64,000 bases of DNA, from assembly GCF_002269345.1 (NCBI RefSeq), contig NZ_CP022889.1:744001-808000 (forward strand), given 5' to 3'. The translations under genes and the position numbers were made by a program. The notes beneath the pieces are model-generated. The model searched no databases, had not been told where the DNA came from, and saw nothing but the letters and a program-made list of their open reading frames with translations. This DNA comes from Tsuneonella mangrovi. Its GTDB lineage: Bacteria; Pseudomonadota; Alphaproteobacteria; Sphingomonadales; Sphingomonadaceae. Below are positions 63,633 to 64,000 of the stretch, piece after piece (the first letter of the stretch is position 1; each line of letters begins with the position of its first letter).

Positions 63633-64000
63633 ATGACTGACCCCGCCCCAAATTCCACGATTCCAGCCGCCACGCCGGCGCTCGATGGCTTGCCGGGCAG
63701 CCCTGCGGCGCTCGCGCTGCTGTGGCTGGCGACAGTCTTCGCGCAATTCGCGCTGCAGTTCGTTGACGGCGCAACTTACGCCCACGTTTCTGCAGCCCTC
63801 GCACCGGGTTCGCTAATGGTTCTCAGCGCGGTGGTGGCGGGAGTCCTGCTGGGAGATCGCGCGCCCACTGCCCGGCTGATCGGCTTCGCGCTCCTGTTCC
63901 TGCTCGTGGTTTCGCTGATCCGCGCAGTTGCGGTCGCAATTCTCGGCGTATTGCCCGAGGCGGTCGAGCGCCTTCACCTGTTTGAGGCCTTCTGCGCGCT
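63633..64000 (+). CDS. Integral membrane protein, truncated by window end
   Basis: The frame starts MTDPAPNSTIPAATP at 63633 and stays open to the window edge (122 codons). It shows three hydrophobic segments (ALLWLATVFAQFALQFV, SLMVLSAVVAGVLL, GFALLFLLVVSLIRAVAVAI). The C-terminus is outside the window. It cannot be assigned. The ribosome-binding site is weak. Confidence 0.6.
   Translation, partial: MTDPAPNSTIPAATPALDGLPGSPAALALLWLATVFAQFALQFVDGATYAHVSAALAPGSLMVLSAVVAGVLLGDRAPTARLIGFALLFLLVVSLIRAVAVAILGVLPEAVERLHLFEAFCA

Overview
The window is a dense, high-GC chromosomal segment of an alphaproteobacterium, most likely Sphingomonadales and probably an Erythrobacteraceae-type organism. This placement is inferred from gene content and order: pyrE-pdxJ-acpS-lepB, an aa3 oxidase subunit IV peptide in front of a split pntA1-pntA2-pntB, a CcrM methyltransferase with a CtrA-like site upstream, serC-serA-hisZ-purA, and cobA-DUF2849-cysI-DUF934-cysH. 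No rRNA gene is present to confirm it. Genes are tightly packed, with many ATGA/GTGA stop-start overlaps, overlapping convergent stops, and two divergent pairs whose start codons share one CATG.

Layout. 0-5.6 kb: pyrimidine, PLP and holo-ACP genes, signal peptidase, an AI-2E-type permease, a DUF3089 protein and ruvX. 5.6-12.3 kb: an HTH-RibB-degenerate RibA fusion with a palindromic operator-like site, an Nmad3-like gene, an SDR-like gene, a dGTPase, a diheme cytochrome/beta-helix secreted pair and a small exported protein. 12.3-19 kb: transhydrogenase operon, an NtrC-type regulator with an altered GAFTGA loop, an SDR and folP. 19-20.8 kb: a divergent cupin/AraC pair that looks acquired. 20.8-33.7 kb: ccrM with a GANTC-rich upstream region, an esterase, a sulfotransferase, rnhB, a PQQ sugar dehydrogenase, a POT transporter, oxidoreductases and the DUF1285-CoA pyrophosphatase-cca run. 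33.7-41 kb: asparaginase, tRNA-Val, tlpA/argH, lysA, the siroheme dehydrogenase/ferrochelatase half and regulatory proteins. 41-49 kb: purA, hisZ, serA and serC, interrupted between hisZ and purA by a three-gene block of opposite orientation. 49-56.4 kb: membrane proteins, a glycosyltransferase, a PadR regulator, rarA, tRNA-Thr, queF. 56.4-64 kb: sulfur metabolism (sseA, metC, cobA, cysI, cysH) with mscS, then a truncated membrane protein.

How genes work together. Serine synthesis (serC, serA) feeds one-carbon and cysteine metabolism. Assimilatory sulfate reduction is encoded at 60-63.6 kb. It needs siroheme, whose two biosynthetic halves are split between a gene after lysA (38.4 kb) and cobA (59.7 kb). 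Transhydrogenase supplies NADPH for these reductive steps.

Nothing here is a complete defence island, prophage, IS element or CRISPR array. The most interesting signals are regulatory: the HTH-RibB fusion next to its own candidate operator, the five GANTC sites upstream of ccrM, phased repeats shared by two exported-protein genes, a 21-bp tandem operator at the AraC/cupin pair, a response regulator with no standard start codon, and conserved hairpins behind both tRNAs.
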